Below are positions 8,181-17,074 of a stretch of DNA of 64,000 bases, piece after piece. Under the pieces are notes generated by a model that was not told where the DNA came from, made no database searches, and saw only the letters and a list, made by a program, of their open reading frames with translations. This DNA is from Collinsella sp. Its GTDB lineage: Bacteria > Actinomycetota > Coriobacteriia > Coriobacteriales > Coriobacteriaceae. The stretch is from NCBI GenBank assembly GCA_019424905.1, contig JAHYYP010000005.1, forward strand, positions 36,966-100,965, given 5' to 3'. The position numbers and the translations under genes are program-made. Every line of letters begins with the position of its first letter. Within the stretch, counting starts at the first letter, position 1.

Positions 8181-8630
8181 ATGCAGCTTCACGATCTTAC
8201 TCCCGCGCCCGGTTCCACCAAGAACCGCAAGCGCGTCGGCCGTGGCAATTCTTCGGGTCACGGCACCACTTCTGGCCGCGGTCAGAAGGGCCAGGGTTCC
8301 CGCTCTGGCGGCACCAAGGGTGCCGGCTTCGAGGGTGGCCAGACTCCGCTGGCTATGCGCCTGCCCAAGCTTCCGGGCTTCCGTAACCCCCGTCGTATCG
8401 AGTACACCGCTGTTAACGTTGAGCGTCTCGAGCGTAAGTTCGAGGACGGCGCTGTGATCGACGGTGCCGCTCTTAAGGCCGCTCGCATCACCAAGAGCGA
8501 GTTCGAGCCCGTCAAGGTGCTCGGCAATGGTGAGCTCACCAAGAAGTTCACGGTCAAGGTCGACAAGGTCAGCGCTTCTGCGCAGGCCAAGATCGAGGCC
8601 GCCGGCGGAAAGGTCGAGCTGCCGTGCTAA
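8181..8630 (+). CDS. rplO: 50S ribosomal protein L15
   Basis: The 149-residue product has the glycine- and lysine-rich N-terminal extension that threads into the ribosome (NRKRVGRGNSSGHGTTSGRG) and the conserved GFEGGQTPLAMRLPK. Its last 7 bases overlap the secY start. Confidence 0.97.
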   Translation: MQLHDLTPAPGSTKNRKRVGRGNSSGHGTTSGRGQKGQGSRSGGTKGAGFEGGQTPLAMRLPKLPGFRNPRRIEYTAVNVERLERKFEDGAVIDGAALKAARITKSEFEPVKVLGNGELTKKFTVKVDKVSASAQAKIEAAGGKVELPC

Positions 8631-9910
8631 ATGGTCTTAAGAATGCTTTCCGCATCAAAGAATTGCGCGAAAAGATTCTTTTTACCATAGCTATGCTCGT
8701 CGTGTACCGCATTGGTGCGCACGTTCCTGTGCCCGGCATTCCCTTCCAGGGGATGCTGGGCCTTTTCTCGACCGATAACAATTCGGTCGCCGCAGGTGCT
8801 ATGGCCCTCCTGAATCTTTTCTCTGGCGGCGCGTTGAGCTATGTGTCGGTGTTTTCGCTGGGCATCATGCCTTACATCACCAGCTCGATCATCCTCCAGA
8901 TGCTCCAGGCCGTCGTGCCTTCCCTGCATGAGCTTGCCCGCGAGGGCGAGGTCGGTCAGACCAAGATTACGCAGTATTCGCGTTACCTCACCCTGGCTCT
9001 GGCAATCCTCAACTCCGTGGGTTACCTCTTCCTCTTTAAGAGCTTCGGCATCAGCTTCAATGGCGCCGGCGCTCCCGAGATCATCTTCGACCTCATGATC
9101 GTCGGTACGCTCACCGCGGGCGCCATGCTGATCATGTGGATTGGTGAGCTCATCACCCAGCGCGGTATCGGCAATGGCATGTCGCTGATCATCTTCGCGA
9201 ACATCATGGCCGGTCTGCCGCAGGCTATCTTCTCCAGCACCGAGGGCAATGCCGGTGGCATCATCACCATGGTGATCATCTGCGCCATCATCCTGCTGGT
9301 TATCCCGCTGATTGTTTTCCTTGAGCGCGGCCAGCGCCGCATCCCGGTCTCCTACGCTAAGCGCGTCGTGGGCCGTCGCATGATGGGTGGCCAGACCACC
9401 TACCTGCCCATCAAGGTCAACACCGCGGGTGTCGTGCCGATCATCTTCGCTTCGGCGCTGCTGTACTTCCCGGCTCAGATTGCCGTGTTCTTCCCCGGCA
9501 TCGGCTGGATTCAGGCAGTTGCCTCCGCGCTTTCGACCGGTTGGCTCAACTGGGTGCTTAACGTTGTCCTCATCGTGTTCTTCGCGTACTTCTACACCTC
9601 CATGGTGTTCAACCCCGATGACACGGCCGATAACCTTAAGAAGCAGGGCGGCTTTATTCCGGGCGTGCGTCCGGGTAGGGCTACCGCGGCCTACATCAAG
9701 AACGCGCTCAACAAGATCACGCTTCCCAGCGCTGTCTTTTTGGCGCTCATCGCCATCGTGCCTTCGATCATCTTCTCCTTCACGGGTAACCATCTGATCC
9801 AGGCATTTGGCGGCACGTCCATCCTCATCATGGTCGGCGTCGTGCTCGACACGGTCGATAAGCTCGAAGGCCAGATCAAGATGTATGATTACGATGGATT
9901 CTTTAAATAG
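8624..9910 (+). CDS. secY: protein translocase subunit SecY
   Basis: The 428-residue integral membrane protein has about ten hydrophobic segments and the SecY signatures GIMPYITSSII and the cytoplasmic loop RRIPVSYAKR. It forms the Sec pore used by SecA, which is encoded at 30460. The start is a GTG inside the end of rplO, with GGAAAGG about 10 bp upstream; the ATG at 8631 is out of frame. Confidence 0.96.
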   Translation: MLNGLKNAFRIKELREKILFTIAMLVVYRIGAHVPVPGIPFQGMLGLFSTDNNSVAAGAMALLNLFSGGALSYVSVFSLGIMPYITSSIILQMLQAVVPSLHELAREGEVGQTKITQYSRYLTLALAILNSVGYLFLFKSFGISFNGAGAPEIIFDLMIVGTLTAGAMLIMWIGELITQRGIGNGMSLIIFANIMAGLPQAIFSSTEGNAGGIITMVIICAIILLVIPLIVFLERGQRRIPVSYAKRVVGRRMMGGQTTYLPIKVNTAGVVPIIFASALLYFPAQIAVFFPGIGWIQAVASALSTGWLNWVLNVVLIVFFAYFYTSMVFNPDDTADNLKKQGGFIPGVRPGRATAAYIKNALNKITLPSAVFLALIAIVPSIIFSFTGNHLIQAFGGTSILIMVGVVLDTVDKLEGQIKMYDYDGFFK

Positions 9911-9928
9911 GCTAGAGGAGGATTGCTC

Positions 9929-10555
9929 ATGAACCTCGTATTGCTCGGAGCTCCGGGTGCCGGTAAGGGCACCGTCGCACAGGAGCTCGTCGCCGAGTTT
10001 GGCGTCGCCCACATTTCCACGGGCGACCTGCTGCGTGCTGCCGTCAAGGGTGGCACCGAGCTTGGTATTCAGGCTAAGAAGTACATGGACGCTGGCGAGC
10101 TCGTTCCCGACCAGCTCGTGATCGACCTTGTCAAGGAGCGCCTTGCCGCCGATGACGCCCAGCAGGGCTTCATCCTCGACGGCTTCCCGCGCAACACCGC
10201 CCAGGCTGTGACGCTCGATTCCGAGCTCTCCGCCATGGGTCGCGAGATCGACTGTGCCCTTCTGGTCGATGTGGCCCCCGAGGTCATTATCGATCGTCTG
10301 TCTTCGCGTCGCACCTGCCGCGCATGCGGTTACACCGGCACTGCTGCCGATGCTACCTGCCCCAAGTGTGGCGGCGAGATGTATCAGCGCGACGACGACA
10401 AGCCCGAGACCATCAAGAACCGTCTCGACGTCTACGAGAAGTCCACGAGCCCGCTCGTCGACTACTATCGTGGCCAGGGTCTGCTCAAGTCGGTCAACGG
10501 TGACCAGGCTCGCGAGACCGTGTACGGGGATGTCAAAGAGGCTCTCGGTCTATGA
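9929..10555 (+). CDS. adk: adenylate kinase
   Basis: The 208-residue enzyme interconverts ATP, AMP and ADP. The P-loop GAPGAGKGT is at residues 7-15. The LID domain has four cysteines (CRACGY and CPKCGG), so it is the zinc-binding form typical of Gram-positive bacteria. I chose the ATG at 9929 over the TTG at 9923 because GAGGAGG lies 8 bp upstream of it. Confidence 0.97.
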   Translation: MNLVLLGAPGAGKGTVAQELVAEFGVAHISTGDLLRAAVKGGTELGIQAKKYMDAGELVPDQLVIDLVKERLAADDAQQGFILDGFPRNTAQAVTLDSELSAMGREIDCALLVDVAPEVIIDRLSSRRTCRACGYTGTAADATCPKCGGEMYQRDDDKPETIKNRLDVYEKSTSPLVDYYRGQGLLKSVNGDQARETVYGDVKEALGL

Positions 10556-11340
10556 TCAAGATTAAGTCTGCAACGCAAATCGAGCAGATGAAGAAGGCAG
10601 GAGCGCTATCTAAGATGGCGCTCCGCCACGTTGGAGCCATGGTGCGCCCCGGCGTTTCGACTTTTGAGCTCGATCAGCTCGCGGAGCAGATTATCCGCAT
10701 GCATGGCGGCACCCCGGCCTTTAAGGGCTACGGCGGGTTCCCGGGAACCATCTGCGCATCGATCAACGATGCCGTGGTTCACGGTATTCCCAACCCCGAC
10801 ATGATCCTGCGCGATGGCGATATCATCTCCATTGATACGGGAGCTGTCGTTGACGGTTGGGTCGGCGATAACGCTTGGACGTTTTTCGTCGGCACCCCCA
10901 CGCCCGAAGCCAAGGCTTTGTGCGAGGTCACGCGCGATTGCCTTAAGGCTGCCATCGAGCAGGCTGTTCCCGGTAACCATATCGGGGACGTCGGTTATGC
11001 CGTTCAGTCCCTCGCCGAGTCTCACGGTTACGGCGTGCTTCGCGATTATGTGGGCCATGGCATTGGCCGCGTGATGCACGAGGACCCCAACGTTCCTAAC
11101 TATGGAAAGAAGGGGAGGGGCGTTCGCCTCCAGGCCGGCATGGTCATTGCCATCGAGCCGATGGTTACGATGGGTTCCAACCATGTGAGCACGGGCTCCG
11201 ACGGTTGGATCGTCACGACCAACGACCACCTGCCCGCCGCGCACTACGAGAACACCGTCGCCATTACCAATGACGGCCCGGTGATTCTCACCACGGATGC
11301 GCAAGGTGCTTGGTGTTCGCTCCAAGGCGGAGAAATGTAA
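10552..11340 (+). CDS. map: type I methionine aminopeptidase
   Basis: The 262-residue metallopeptidase removes initiator methionine. Metal ligands are visible in the segments ISIDTGAVVDGWVGDNA, GHGIGRVMHEDP and IEPMV. The start overlaps the adk stop as ATGA, so the two are translationally coupled. Confidence 0.96.
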   Translation: MIKIKSATQIEQMKKAGALSKMALRHVGAMVRPGVSTFELDQLAEQIIRMHGGTPAFKGYGGFPGTICASINDAVVHGIPNPDMILRDGDIISIDTGAVVDGWVGDNAWTFFVGTPTPEAKALCEVTRDCLKAAIEQAVPGNHIGDVGYAVQSLAESHGYGVLRDYVGHGIGRVMHEDPNVPNYGKKGRGVRLQAGMVIAIEPMVTMGSNHVSTGSDGWIVTTNDHLPAAHYENTVAITNDGPVILTTDAQGAWCSLQGGEM

Positions 11341-11376
11341 CAAGTTCCACTTAGTTGTGGAGCCATTACGAAGTTA

Positions 11377-11405
11377 TTACGATGCGTGCATACGTGTTGT
11401 AGAAT
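11377..11405 (+). promoter_or_regulatory. candidate promoter upstream of infA
   Basis: TTACGA at 11377-11382 and TAGAAT at 11400-11405 are separated by 17 bp; the -10 matches consensus at 5 of 6 positions. The 104-nt gap after map and this promoter suggest that infA and the alpha operon are transcribed separately from the spc genes. Confidence 0.5.
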
Positions 11406-11444
11406 ACTCAATCGCTGTCGTTTTCTAGAGAAAGATGATTGCTT

Positions 11445-11663
11445 GTGAAGAAGGAAGACGCAATTGAGCTTGAGGGTACGGTAAAGGAACCGCTGCCCAA
11501 TGCCATGTTTAAGGTCGAGCTCGAGAACGGTCATTCGGTTCTGTGCAACATTTCTGGCAAGATCCGAATGAATTACATCCGCATTCTCCCCGGTGACAGG
11601 GTTGTCGTGGAGCTTTCCCCGTACGACCTGACCCGCGGCCGCATCACCTATCGCTATAAATAG
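11445..11663 (+). CDS. infA: translation initiation factor IF-1
   Basis: The 72-residue length and full match to the IF-1 S1-like fold (GTVKEPLPNAMFKVELENGH to RGRITYRYK) are typical. I use the GTG at 11445, which gives the common KKEDAIELEG start, rather than the TTG at 11439. IF-1 blocks the ribosomal A site during initiation. Confidence 0.95.
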   Translation: MKKEDAIELEGTVKEPLPNAMFKVELENGHSVLCNISGKIRMNYIRILPGDRVVVELSPYDLTRGRITYRYK

Positions 11664-11688
11664 CGGCACGCATACACGCACTCCATTT

Positions 11689-11764
11689 CCGGCTGCAGGC
11701 TTAGCTCAACCTACGGTCGGATTGTGTGTGAAGACCAGCCATAGTTTTAAACGCCTGCGGCTGG
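11689..11764 (+). promoter_or_regulatory. structured leader upstream of rpmJ-rpsM-rpsK-rpsD
   Basis: The 150-nt gap between infA and rpmJ can fold in two competing ways. CCGGCTGCAGGC (11689-11700) can pair with GCCTGCGGCTGG (11753-11764), or CCAGCC (11735-11740) can pair with GGCTGG (11759-11764). Such alternatives are typical of ribosomal-protein leaders. Protein S4, encoded downstream, regulates this operon in some other bacteria. The call rests on hand-found pairings only. Confidence 0.4.
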
Positions 11765-11813
11765 GCGAGTAGATAGTAGGGAAGTAGTTTGAGCGCTACC
11801 GAAAGGAAGAACG

Positions 11814-11927
11814 ATGAAGGTACGTCCTTCGGTCAAGAAGATGTGCGATAAGTGCAAAATCATTAGGCGCCATGGCAAGGTCCTCGTCATTTGCGAGAAC
11901 CCCCGTCATAAGCAGCGTCAGGGTTAA
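11814..11927 (+). CDS. rpmJ: 50S ribosomal protein L36
   Basis: The 37-residue product KVRPSVKKMCDKCKIIRRHG... matches L36 over its whole length and keeps the zinc ligands CDKC, C and H. It lies in its normal place between infA and rpsM, with GAAAGGAAG upstream of the ATG. Confidence 0.96.
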   Translation: MKVRPSVKKMCDKCKIIRRHGKVLVICENPRHKQRQG

Positions 11928-11941
11928 GAGAGGAGACTACG

Positions 11942-12316
11942 TTGGCCCGTATTAATGGTGTCGACCTCCCGCGTGAGAAGCGCGTTGAGATCGGTCTGAC
12001 CTACATTTACGGCATCGGCCGCACCACTGCGACGAAGATCTGCGTCGAGTGCAACGTTAACGTGGATACGCGCGTTAAGGACCTCACCGAGGATGAGGTT
12101 AACGCCATCCGCGATTATATCGATAAGAACCAGATCATGGTTGAGGGCGACCTCCGCCGTGAGCGCAACCAGAACGTCAAGCGCCTTATGGACATCGGCT
12201 GCAACCGCGGCCTTCGTCACCGCAAGGGCCTCCCGGTCCGCGGCCAGCGCACCCACACTAACGCTCGTACCCGCAAGGGCCCGAAGCGTCAGATCGGTGC
12301 TAAGAAGAAGAAATAA
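11942..12316 (+). CDS. rpsM: 30S ribosomal protein S13
   Basis: The 124-residue product matches S13, beginning ARINGVDLPREKRVEIGLTY and ending in the basic GPKRQIGAKKKK tail. The start is a TTG with AGAGGAGA upstream, an uncommon start codon for a ribosomal protein, but no in-frame ATG or GTG gives the conserved N-terminus. Confidence 0.96.
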   Translation: MARINGVDLPREKRVEIGLTYIYGIGRTTATKICVECNVNVDTRVKDLTEDEVNAIRDYIDKNQIMVEGDLRRERNQNVKRLMDIGCNRGLRHRKGLPVRGQRTHTNARTRKGPKRQIGAKKKK

Positions 12317-12330
12317 GGAGCGCTAGATAG

Positions 12331-12735
12331 ATGGCTACTGCTAAGAAGAACGTTCGCGCTGCCCGTCTGAAGCGCGCGGACCGTAAGAACATTTCCGTGG
12401 GCCAGGCTCACATTCGTTCTACGTTCAACAACACGATCGTTTCGATCACCGATCCCCAGGGCAACGTCATTTCCTGGAAGTCGGCTGGCCAGGTGGGCTT
12501 CAAGGGCTCCCGTAAGTCCACGCCGTTCGCTGCCCAGATGGCTGCCGAGGCTGCTGCCAAGCAGGCCATGGAGCACGGTATGAAGAAGGTTTCCGTCTTC
12601 GTCAAGGGCCCCGGCTCCGGTCGTGAGACCGCCATCCGCTCCCTCCAGGCTGCTGGCCTCGAGGTCTCGAGCATCCAGGACAAGACCCCCATTCCGCACA
12701 ACGGCTGCCGCCCCAAGAAGCGTCGCCGCGTGTAA
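12331..12735 (+). CDS. rpsK: 30S ribosomal protein S11
   Basis: The 134-residue product matches S11, with STFNNTIVSITDPQGNVISW and the basic C-terminus HNGCRPKKRRRV. S11 forms part of the platform near the mRNA exit. Confidence 0.97.
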   Translation: MATAKKNVRAARLKRADRKNISVGQAHIRSTFNNTIVSITDPQGNVISWKSAGQVGFKGSRKSTPFAAQMAAEAAAKQAMEHGMKKVSVFVKGPGSGRETAIRSLQAAGLEVSSIQDKTPIPHNGCRPKKRRRV

Positions 12736-12754
12736 CTGAAAGGATCGTATCAAT

Positions 12755-13351
12755 ATGGCAATCGACAGGACTCCTGTTCTTAAGCGCTGCCGTCAGCTCG
12801 GGATCGATCCCGCTGAGCTCGGTTACAGCAGCAAGAAGGAATCTATCCGTCAGCCCAAGCGCCGTCGCAAGGAATCTGAGTACGGCATGCAGCTGCGCGA
12901 GAAGCAGAAGGTCAAGTTCATCTATGGCGTTCTGGAGAAGCAGTTCCACGGCTACTTCAACAAGGCCCGTAAGATGAACGGCGTCACCGGTGAGAACCTC
13001 ATGATCATTCTTGAGTCTCGCCTCGACAACGTCGTCTTCCGTCTTGGCTTCGCCCGCACCCGCAAAGAGGCTCGTCAGTCCGTCCGTCACGGTCACTTCA
13101 CCGTGAACGGCAAGCGCGTGGACATCCCGTCCTACCGCGTCAAGGCCGGCGACGTCGTCGCTGTCGGCGAGAAGTTCCGTGACCTCCTCCCCATCAAGGA
13201 GGCCCTGATTTCCTCCGAGCGCTTTGAGGTCCCTGGCTGGCTCGAGGTCGATATCGAGAAGCTGTCTGGTAACGTGCTCGCTCTGCCGACGCGTGAGCAG
13301 ATCAGCGGTGATATCAACGAGCAGCTCATCGTCGAGCTCTACTCTAAGTAG
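12755..13351 (+). CDS. rpsD: 30S ribosomal protein S4
   Basis: The 198-residue product matches S4, with an S4 RNA-binding domain (LESRLDNVVFRLGFARTRKE to VDIPSYRVKAGD). No N-terminal zinc cysteine cluster is seen beyond one cysteine, so this is the zinc-free form. It nucleates 30S assembly and may autoregulate the operon. Confidence 0.96.
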   Translation: MAIDRTPVLKRCRQLGIDPAELGYSSKKESIRQPKRRRKESEYGMQLREKQKVKFIYGVLEKQFHGYFNKARKMNGVTGENLMIILESRLDNVVFRLGFARTRKEARQSVRHGHFTVNGKRVDIPSYRVKAGDVVAVGEKFRDLLPIKEALISSERFEVPGWLEVDIEKLSGNVLALPTREQISGDINEQLIVELYSK

Positions 13352-13383
13352 TCCATCCGGGCTGCTGAGGCTGGAGGTAATAC

Positions 13384-14325
13384 ATGTCAGAATTCATTAG
13401 GCCTCAGGTTCAGGTCGAAGAGATCAACGAGACGTCTGCTCGTGTCTCCGTCGAGCCGCTCGAGCGTGGCTACGGCGATACGCTGGGTAACTCCCTTCGT
13501 CGCGTTCTTCTGTCCTCGCTCGAGGGTGCCGCCGTCGAGGCTATTCAGATCGATGGCGCGCAGCACGAGTTCATGACCATCCCTAACATGGTCGAGGATG
13601 TCACCGACATCGTCCTGAATGTCAAGGGTCTTGTCTTCAGGGCTCTCGGCACGACCGACGAGGCGACCGCCACCATTTCGGTTGACGGCCCCTGCGAGGT
13701 CACCGGTGCGGACTTCTTTATTCCGTCCGAGTTTGAGCTGGTCAACCCCGAGCAGCACATCGCTACGCTCACCGAGGGTGGCCATCTCACCATGAGCATG
13801 CGCATCGGCTATGGCCGCGGCTATGTTTCTGGCGAGGCCAACAAACGCGACAACGATCCCATCGGTGTGATCCACGTCGACTCGCTGTACTCGCCGGTTT
13901 CCCGTTGCGCCAAGCTCGTTGAGGCTTGCCGTGTCGGTCAGCACACCGACTACGACCGCCTTGTCCTCGAGATCGAGACCAACGGCTCCATCGCCCCGCG
14001 CGACGCCGTGGTCCAGGCTGCCAATATCATTAACCAGCATATGGCTGCCTTTATGAACCTTGCCGAGACCCCCGAGGTCGAGGAGGAGGCTTCGATCTTC
14101 GCTCCCGAGGTCACCAACGACAACGCTGAGCTGGACAAGCAGATCGAGGATCTGGACCTTTCCGTCCGTTCTTACAACTGCCTTAAGCGCGCCAGCATTC
14201 ACTCGGTCCGTCAGCTCGTTGAGTTCTCGGAGAACGATCTGCTCAACATCCGTAACTTCGGTGTTAAGTCGATCGAGGAAGTGAAGGACAAGCTTGAGTC
14301 CATGGGCCTGAGCCTGAAGGCTTAA
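13384..14325 (+). CDS. rpoA: RNA polymerase alpha subunit
   Basis: The 313-residue protein has the N-terminal dimerisation domain (LGNSLRRVLLSSLEGAAV) and a C-terminal domain that binds UP elements and activators (NCLKRASIHSVRQLVEFSEN to IEEVKDKLESMGLSL). An acidic linker separates them. It is followed by rplQ as usual. Confidence 0.98.
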   Translation: MSEFIRPQVQVEEINETSARVSVEPLERGYGDTLGNSLRRVLLSSLEGAAVEAIQIDGAQHEFMTIPNMVEDVTDIVLNVKGLVFRALGTTDEATATISVDGPCEVTGADFFIPSEFELVNPEQHIATLTEGGHLTMSMRIGYGRGYVSGEANKRDNDPIGVIHVDSLYSPVSRCAKLVEACRVGQHTDYDRLVLEIETNGSIAPRDAVVQAANIINQHMAAFMNLAETPEVEEEASIFAPEVTNDNAELDKQIEDLDLSVRSYNCLKRASIHSVRQLVEFSENDLLNIRNFGVKSIEEVKDKLESMGLSLKA

Positions 14326-14355
14326 TGCTTCGCATATTTGAGGAGAAACTAGACC

Positions 14356-14823
14356 ATGCGTCATAACGTTAAGAAGGGCCTGAAGCTCGGCACCGATGCG
14401 AGCCACACCAAGGCCATGAAGAAGAGCCTTGCTAAGGCCCTCTTCGAGAACGACCGCATCAAGACCACCGAGACCCGCGCTAAGGCGCTGCGTTCGGTCG
14501 TCGATCCGATCATCACCTGGGCCAAGAAGGGCGACCTGCACTCTCGTCGTCTGGCTATCGCCAAGCTCGGCGATAAGCAGCTCGTTGCCGAGATCTTCGA
14601 CAAGGCTGCTCAGGGCATGTGGCAGGACCGCAACGGCGGTTACACCCGCATCATGAAGCTCGGTAACCGCAAGGGCGACAACGCTCCCATCGTTATCATG
14701 GAGCTCGTCACCGAGCCTTGCACGCCTAAGGCTAAGAAGGCTGCTCCGGCCCCCAAGAAGGCCGCTGCTCCCAAGAAGGTCGAGGCTGCCGAGGAGGCTC
14801 CTGCTGAGGAGACCGCTGAGTAG
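14356..14823 (+). CDS. rplQ: 50S ribosomal protein L17 with a C-terminal tail
   Basis: The first ~120 residues match L17 (RHNVKKGLKLGTDASHTKAM and GGYTRIMKLGNRKGDNAPIV). A further ~35 residues form a Lys/Ala/Pro/Glu-rich tail with repeated KKAA and EEAPAEE. Such tails occur in some actinobacterial ribosomal proteins. It is the last gene of the block, before a strong terminator. Confidence 0.96.
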   Translation: MRHNVKKGLKLGTDASHTKAMKKSLAKALFENDRIKTTETRAKALRSVVDPIITWAKKGDLHSRRLAIAKLGDKQLVAEIFDKAAQGMWQDRNGGYTRIMKLGNRKGDNAPIVIMELVTEPCTPKAKKAAPAPKKAAAPKKVEAAEEAPAEETAE

Positions 14824-14849
14824 ACAATCCGTCTGCATAGGCTATATTC

Positions 14850-14880
14850 GAGGGGTACGTTCGCGTACCCCTCTTTTTTT
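14850..14880 (+). terminator. intrinsic terminator after rplQ
   Basis: GAGGGGTACG and CGTACCCCTC form a perfect 10-bp stem closed by a TTCG tetraloop and followed by seven T residues. Confidence 0.93.
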
Positions 14881-14915
14881 GTCGAAATGCCATTGCCTGT
14901 TTGTTGGGAGCGTCC

Positions 14916-15740
14916 ATGACCGCGCCGTCTGATTTCAATTTGATTCCTGAGCTCGATGCCACGCTCGTTTTCCGCGTGGCCTACGATGGCTCGTCCTACA
15001 GCGGCTTTGCCGAGCAGCCCGGTCAGACGACGGTTGCGGGCGAGTTACGCCGCGCTATCGAGACGCTCCTGCGCCGCCCGATCGACCTGACGTGTGCGGG
15101 GCGTACCGATGCCGGCGTGCATGCGGTGGCACAGTTCATCAGCGTGCCCGTAACGGACGCTGAGTTGGCTTTGACGCGCCGTAGGTGGCTGAGGGCTATG
15201 GATGCCCTCCTGCCCAAAGATATCGCCATAAACGAGGTCTACAAGGCCCGTAAAGGCTTTTCTGCACGCTTTGATGCGCGTTCCCGTACGTATACGTACC
15301 GTATTGCCGATCGCGACGCGCGCCCTGTGCTTTCGCGCGGTGCGGTGTGGTGGCATCGCTACTCATTGGATGTTGAGGCGATGTCTGCGGCCTGTCCCGC
15401 GCTGCTGGGCGAGCAGGACTTCAAGAGCTTTTGCAAGGTGGCGTCTGCTGTGGGCAAGCCCACGCACCGCTGCGTGATGCGTGCCGAGTTTGGCCATGAG
15501 GTTGCGTTTGGCGAGGACATCCTGACGTTTACCATCGAGGGCAATGCGTTTCTGCATTCGATGGTCCGCACGATCGTGGGCACGCTTGTCGAGATTGGCA
15601 TGCATCGCCGTGAACCCGAGTGGATGCGCGAGGTCATCGACGCTTGCGACCGTACCGCTGCGGGCCCCACGGCTCCTGCCTGCGGCCTTACGTTTATGGG
15701 CGTGGATTACGATCCCGCCGAGCTTGTCGTGCTCGACTAG
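14916..15740 (+). CDS. truA: tRNA pseudouridine synthase A
   Basis: The 274-residue enzyme makes pseudouridine at positions 38-40 of tRNA anticodon arms. The catalytic aspartate lies in CAGRTDAGVHAVAQF. The ATG at 14916 has GGGAG 7 bp upstream and is preferred to the TTG at 14901. It follows the alpha operon, as in many bacteria, but after a strong terminator. Confidence 0.94.
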   Translation: MTAPSDFNLIPELDATLVFRVAYDGSSYSGFAEQPGQTTVAGELRRAIETLLRRPIDLTCAGRTDAGVHAVAQFISVPVTDAELALTRRRWLRAMDALLPKDIAINEVYKARKGFSARFDARSRTYTYRIADRDARPVLSRGAVWWHRYSLDVEAMSAACPALLGEQDFKSFCKVASAVGKPTHRCVMRAEFGHEVAFGEDILTFTIEGNAFLHSMVRTIVGTLVEIGMHRREPEWMREVIDACDRTAAGPTAPACGLTFMGVDYDPAELVVLD

Positions 15741-15901
15741 GGGAGGGCTCGACGCGTCGTGCGTCGACACCCGTCATCTGTGGGCTGCGCGTGTGCAACA
15801 TCTGTTCTTGGCGTGCAATACAACCGGTGTCTCATTGCTTTTATTGCCGGGGTGTACCATGAACCACGGTTTGGTTCATTGCTGTCGAGAGGACGGATAA
15901 C

Positions 15902-16942
15902 TTGGTTCGACGTGGCTCGCATCCGCGACTTTCGGTGATCCTTGTGGTAGAAGGTTCGCCCAGCTATGCGATGCGTGCGCTCGAGAGTATCCAGAACCAA
16001 GACCTCTACGATTTGCAGATTGTCGTTGTCTGCCGCGATGCTGCGCCCGGTGTGCGCCATTCGCTTCAAGTTGCTGCCGACAGAGACATCCATATTGATT
16101 TGATTGACGTCGAGGACTCGAAGTGCGGTGCTTGTCTTCGTGCCGGTTTTGCTGCCTCGCGTGGCTCTCAAATCATCGCTATGAACGCCGATGAGTGGTT
16201 TGCTCCGCAGTCCCTTTCCAAGATGGTCGATATCGCGTGCGATACTACGGCAGACATAGTGCTCCCCACGGTGTCGCTCGACCGCTATGATGCACATCGA
16301 GAGCGCCATTCGCGCGTCTTGGATGCTGCTCATATTTCCATTGATAGCAAATCCTCGATGGTGACCGGGCTGCCCCAGTTGATTTTAGGCGGCTTGGTTG
16401 CTCAAGTCTCTGGCGTGATGTATAGCCGTCCGCTGTTTGAGGCATGCCTGTCGCGTGGCAAGGCGTACCGTACGGTTGAGTTTATGGCTTATGCGCTCTC
16501 GCAGGCACGATTCGTGTCCGGCTGCGGCGACGCTTGTTTCCACGCGGTGGCACCTAAGCTTACAGATGCCTTTGATCCCACCATGTATGCCAGGATATCC
16601 GATGACACTCGAGCGCTCGACGAGCTTGCGGACTCACTCTCGGAAGCAGATAGCGGTGGTCGGCTCAAGCTGGCAAGCCAGAAGTTCTACTTTGCCGGAC
16701 TGGTCGCCTGCATCGAGAATTTGTGTCTGAGCCCGCATGGGGTGTCGTCAATCGAGCGTTCCGCCCGTATGCGTGATATGCTCGAGGCGCCTCGAACCCG
16801 TCAGATGGTCGCCGCGCTCAAGGATAACCATCGGGGGCTCGGTCTGTTGTTTGGGCCGATCGCCAGCGCCAAGCCCGCGCGCTGCGTGATGTGTACGCAT
16901 CTGGCAGCTTTTCTTAACCGGATGGGCGCAAAAACCGCCTAA
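15902..16942 (+). CDS. glycosyltransferase family 2-like protein
   Basis: The 346-residue protein starts with LSVILVVEGSPSYAMRALESIQNQ, typical of the GT2 nucleotide-sugar fold, and has AMNADEWFAPQS where GT2 enzymes carry the metal-binding DxD. No transmembrane segment is evident. The C-terminal half is not recognised. The start is TTG after AGAGGA at 9 bp. No sugar pathway neighbours are present, so acceptor and donor are unknown. Confidence 0.65.
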   Translation: MVRRGSHPRLSVILVVEGSPSYAMRALESIQNQDLYDLQIVVVCRDAAPGVRHSLQVAADRDIHIDLIDVEDSKCGACLRAGFAASRGSQIIAMNADEWFAPQSLSKMVDIACDTTADIVLPTVSLDRYDAHRERHSRVLDAAHISIDSKSSMVTGLPQLILGGLVAQVSGVMYSRPLFEACLSRGKAYRTVEFMAYALSQARFVSGCGDACFHAVAPKLTDAFDPTMYARISDDTRALDELADSLSEADSGGRLKLASQKFYFAGLVACIENLCLSPHGVSSIERSARMRDMLEAPRTRQMVAALKDNHRGLGLLFGPIASAKPARCVMCTHLAAFLNRMGAKTA

Positions 16943-16953
16943 ACGGCTCATCT

Positions 16954-16981
16954 CGAAACAAATTTGCATAGAATTGTTTCG
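16954..16981. promoter_or_regulatory. inverted repeat upstream of argR
   Basis: CGAAACAA and TTGTTTCG form a perfect 8-bp inverted repeat with a 12-bp AT-rich centre, about 95 bp before the argR start. It may be an operator. It does not resemble a classical ARG box, and TTGTTTCGAAA also occurs upstream of gltB near 50379. Confidence 0.35.
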
Positions 16982-17074
16982 AAATGCGTTCTTATACACA
17001 AAAGCCTTCAAATAGCGTTAAACTATTCAATCACTGATTGATTGTCTCCGCCATCTTTTGGAGAGAGGGTTTGT

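Noticed and set aside
8627..10012. Minus-strand open frame of 461 codons opposite secY
   Set aside because: It mirrors secY, is rich in His, Asp and Arg and has no homology that I recognise.
17042..17074. Longer ArgR starting upstream of 17075
   Set aside because: The ATG at 17075 has a strong RBS that would lie inside the longer version, and the extra residues are not conserved in the family.
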